5,950 nt of DNA, taken from contig JALQUQ010000173.1 of NCBI GenBank assembly GCA_023263735.1, positions 1 through 5,950 on the forward strand. The letters are read 5' to 3'. The notes beneath the pieces are model-generated. The model made no database searches, was not told the DNA's origin, and was given only the letters and a program-made list of their open reading frames with translations. This DNA comes from Paracoccaceae bacterium. GTDB lineage: Bacteria; Pseudomonadota; Alphaproteobacteria; Rhodobacterales; Rhodobacteraceae. A program made the position numbers and the translations under genes. This document shows, piece by piece, positions 5,688-5,950 of this stretch. The stretch's first letter is position 1. Each line of letters starts with the position of its first letter.

Positions 5688-5950
5688 GTGCGGTTTTCCC
5701 GAACGCTGCAAACGGTGGATGTGCATTGCGCGGGCGAGATCGGCCGCGTGATCACCGGAGGGGTGCTGAATGTGCCCGGCGCCACTATGGCCGACAAGTT
5801 GCATCATTTGAACACGGGCGGCGATGATCTGCGCCGCCTGTTGTGTTCGGAACCGCGGTCGGGCCCGGCGGGATCATTCTGTCTGCTGGTGCCCGCCTGT
5901 GATCCGCGGGCCGATGTGGGGCTTATCATCCTGCAGGCCGATCAGGCGCA
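5688..5950 (+). CDS. Proline racemase/hydroxyproline epimerase family, 3' end cut off by window
   Basis: The first 87 codons of a gene that continues past the window; the family is usually 310-350 residues. The start is GTG, supported by the Shine-Dalgarno at 5676-5682. Family marks are DVHCAGE (11-17, the D-x-H-x-x-G-E signature), the GGV and PG-T pattern (24-33), the SEPR turn (54-57) and DPRADVGLII (72-81). Members are cofactor-independent enzymes that use two cysteines to racemise proline, epimerise 4-hydroxyproline, or, with Cys replaced by Ser, dehydrate trans-3-hydroxyproline. The first catalytic residue normally falls just after the last visible codon, so the reaction cannot be assigned. 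The style of LLVPACDPRADVGLII reminds me of the dehydratase-like branch, while the neighbouring FAD dehydrogenase and DapA-like deaminase favour a 4-hydroxyproline 2-epimerase that would begin the pathway. The gene is the fourth member of the operon, nine bases after the SDR-like gene. Confidence 0.82.
   Translation, partial: MRFSRTLQTVDVHCAGEIGRVITGGVLNVPGATMADKLHHLNTGGDDLRRLLCSEPRSGPAGSFCLLVPACDPRADVGLIILQADQA

Noticed and set aside
4065..5807. Long open frame of 580 codons on the - strand opposite the flavoprotein and SDR-like genes
   Set aside because: It is antisense to two genes with clear family motifs, is rich in Arg, His, Pro and Gln as antisense frames in GC-rich DNA are, and shows no recognisable domain.
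5402..5827. + strand open frame of 141 codons across the SDR/racemase junction
   Set aside because: It is out of frame with both supported genes, which have their own Shine-Dalgarno sites and conserved motifs.
1..5950. Defence system, mobile element or other novel multi-gene system
   Set aside because: All genes belong to recognisable metabolic, regulatory or small exported families, base composition is even, and no transposase, integrase, toxin, nuclease or array was seen.

Overview
The window is GC-rich, uses Rhodobacterales-like codon choices and protein families, and looks like the chromosome of an alphaproteobacterium of the family Rhodobacteraceae. This placement is by recognition only: the small four-cysteine exported protein at the left, the GC-rich GGGGC-TTGCCC hairpins between genes and the divergently controlled amino-acid cluster are all familiar from that group. 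No RNA gene, CRISPR array, insertion sequence or transposase is visible.

Left part (1-1931): two unrelated single genes on the + strand. The first (175-489) encodes a small exported protein of a conserved Rhodobacteraceae family with no established function. The second (642-1931) encodes a beta-propeller dehydrogenase of the PQQ-dependent sorbosone/glucose dehydrogenase type. Each is followed by a GC-rich hairpin. The hairpin at 1953-1977 separates the second gene from a convergent regulator gene.

Right part (1980-5950): a regulator and the catabolic operon it faces. A GntR-family regulator with an FCD sensor domain (1980-2687, - strand) is divergent from four tightly packed + strand genes. 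These encode a DapA-superfamily class I aldolase/deaminase (2852-3736), a DadA-like FAD amino-acid dehydrogenase (3738-4970), an atypical short-chain dehydrogenase-like protein (4980-5678) and the start of a proline racemase/hydroxyproline epimerase-family enzyme (5688 to the window edge). Gaps within the operon are 1, 9 and 9 bases, and in two of them the stop codon is part of the next Shine-Dalgarno sequence.

Three of these families match the known trans-4-hydroxy-L-proline route: the racemase-family enzyme would epimerise L- to D-hydroxyproline, the FAD enzyme would oxidise it to a pyrroline carboxylate, and the DapA-like enzyme would deaminate that to alpha-ketoglutarate semialdehyde. The final aldehyde dehydrogenase is not in the window. 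The fit is an inference from family and gene order. A related cyclic or D-amino acid is also possible, because the visible part of the racemase-family gene also resembles the dehydratase-like branch. The most unusual item is the SDR-like protein, which keeps the nucleotide-binding loop but has Ser and Arg where the catalytic Tyr and Lys of the family normally stand. The regulator-operon gap carries three copies of GTGTCG and two short perfect inverted repeats around a plausible promoter, a good candidate operator.
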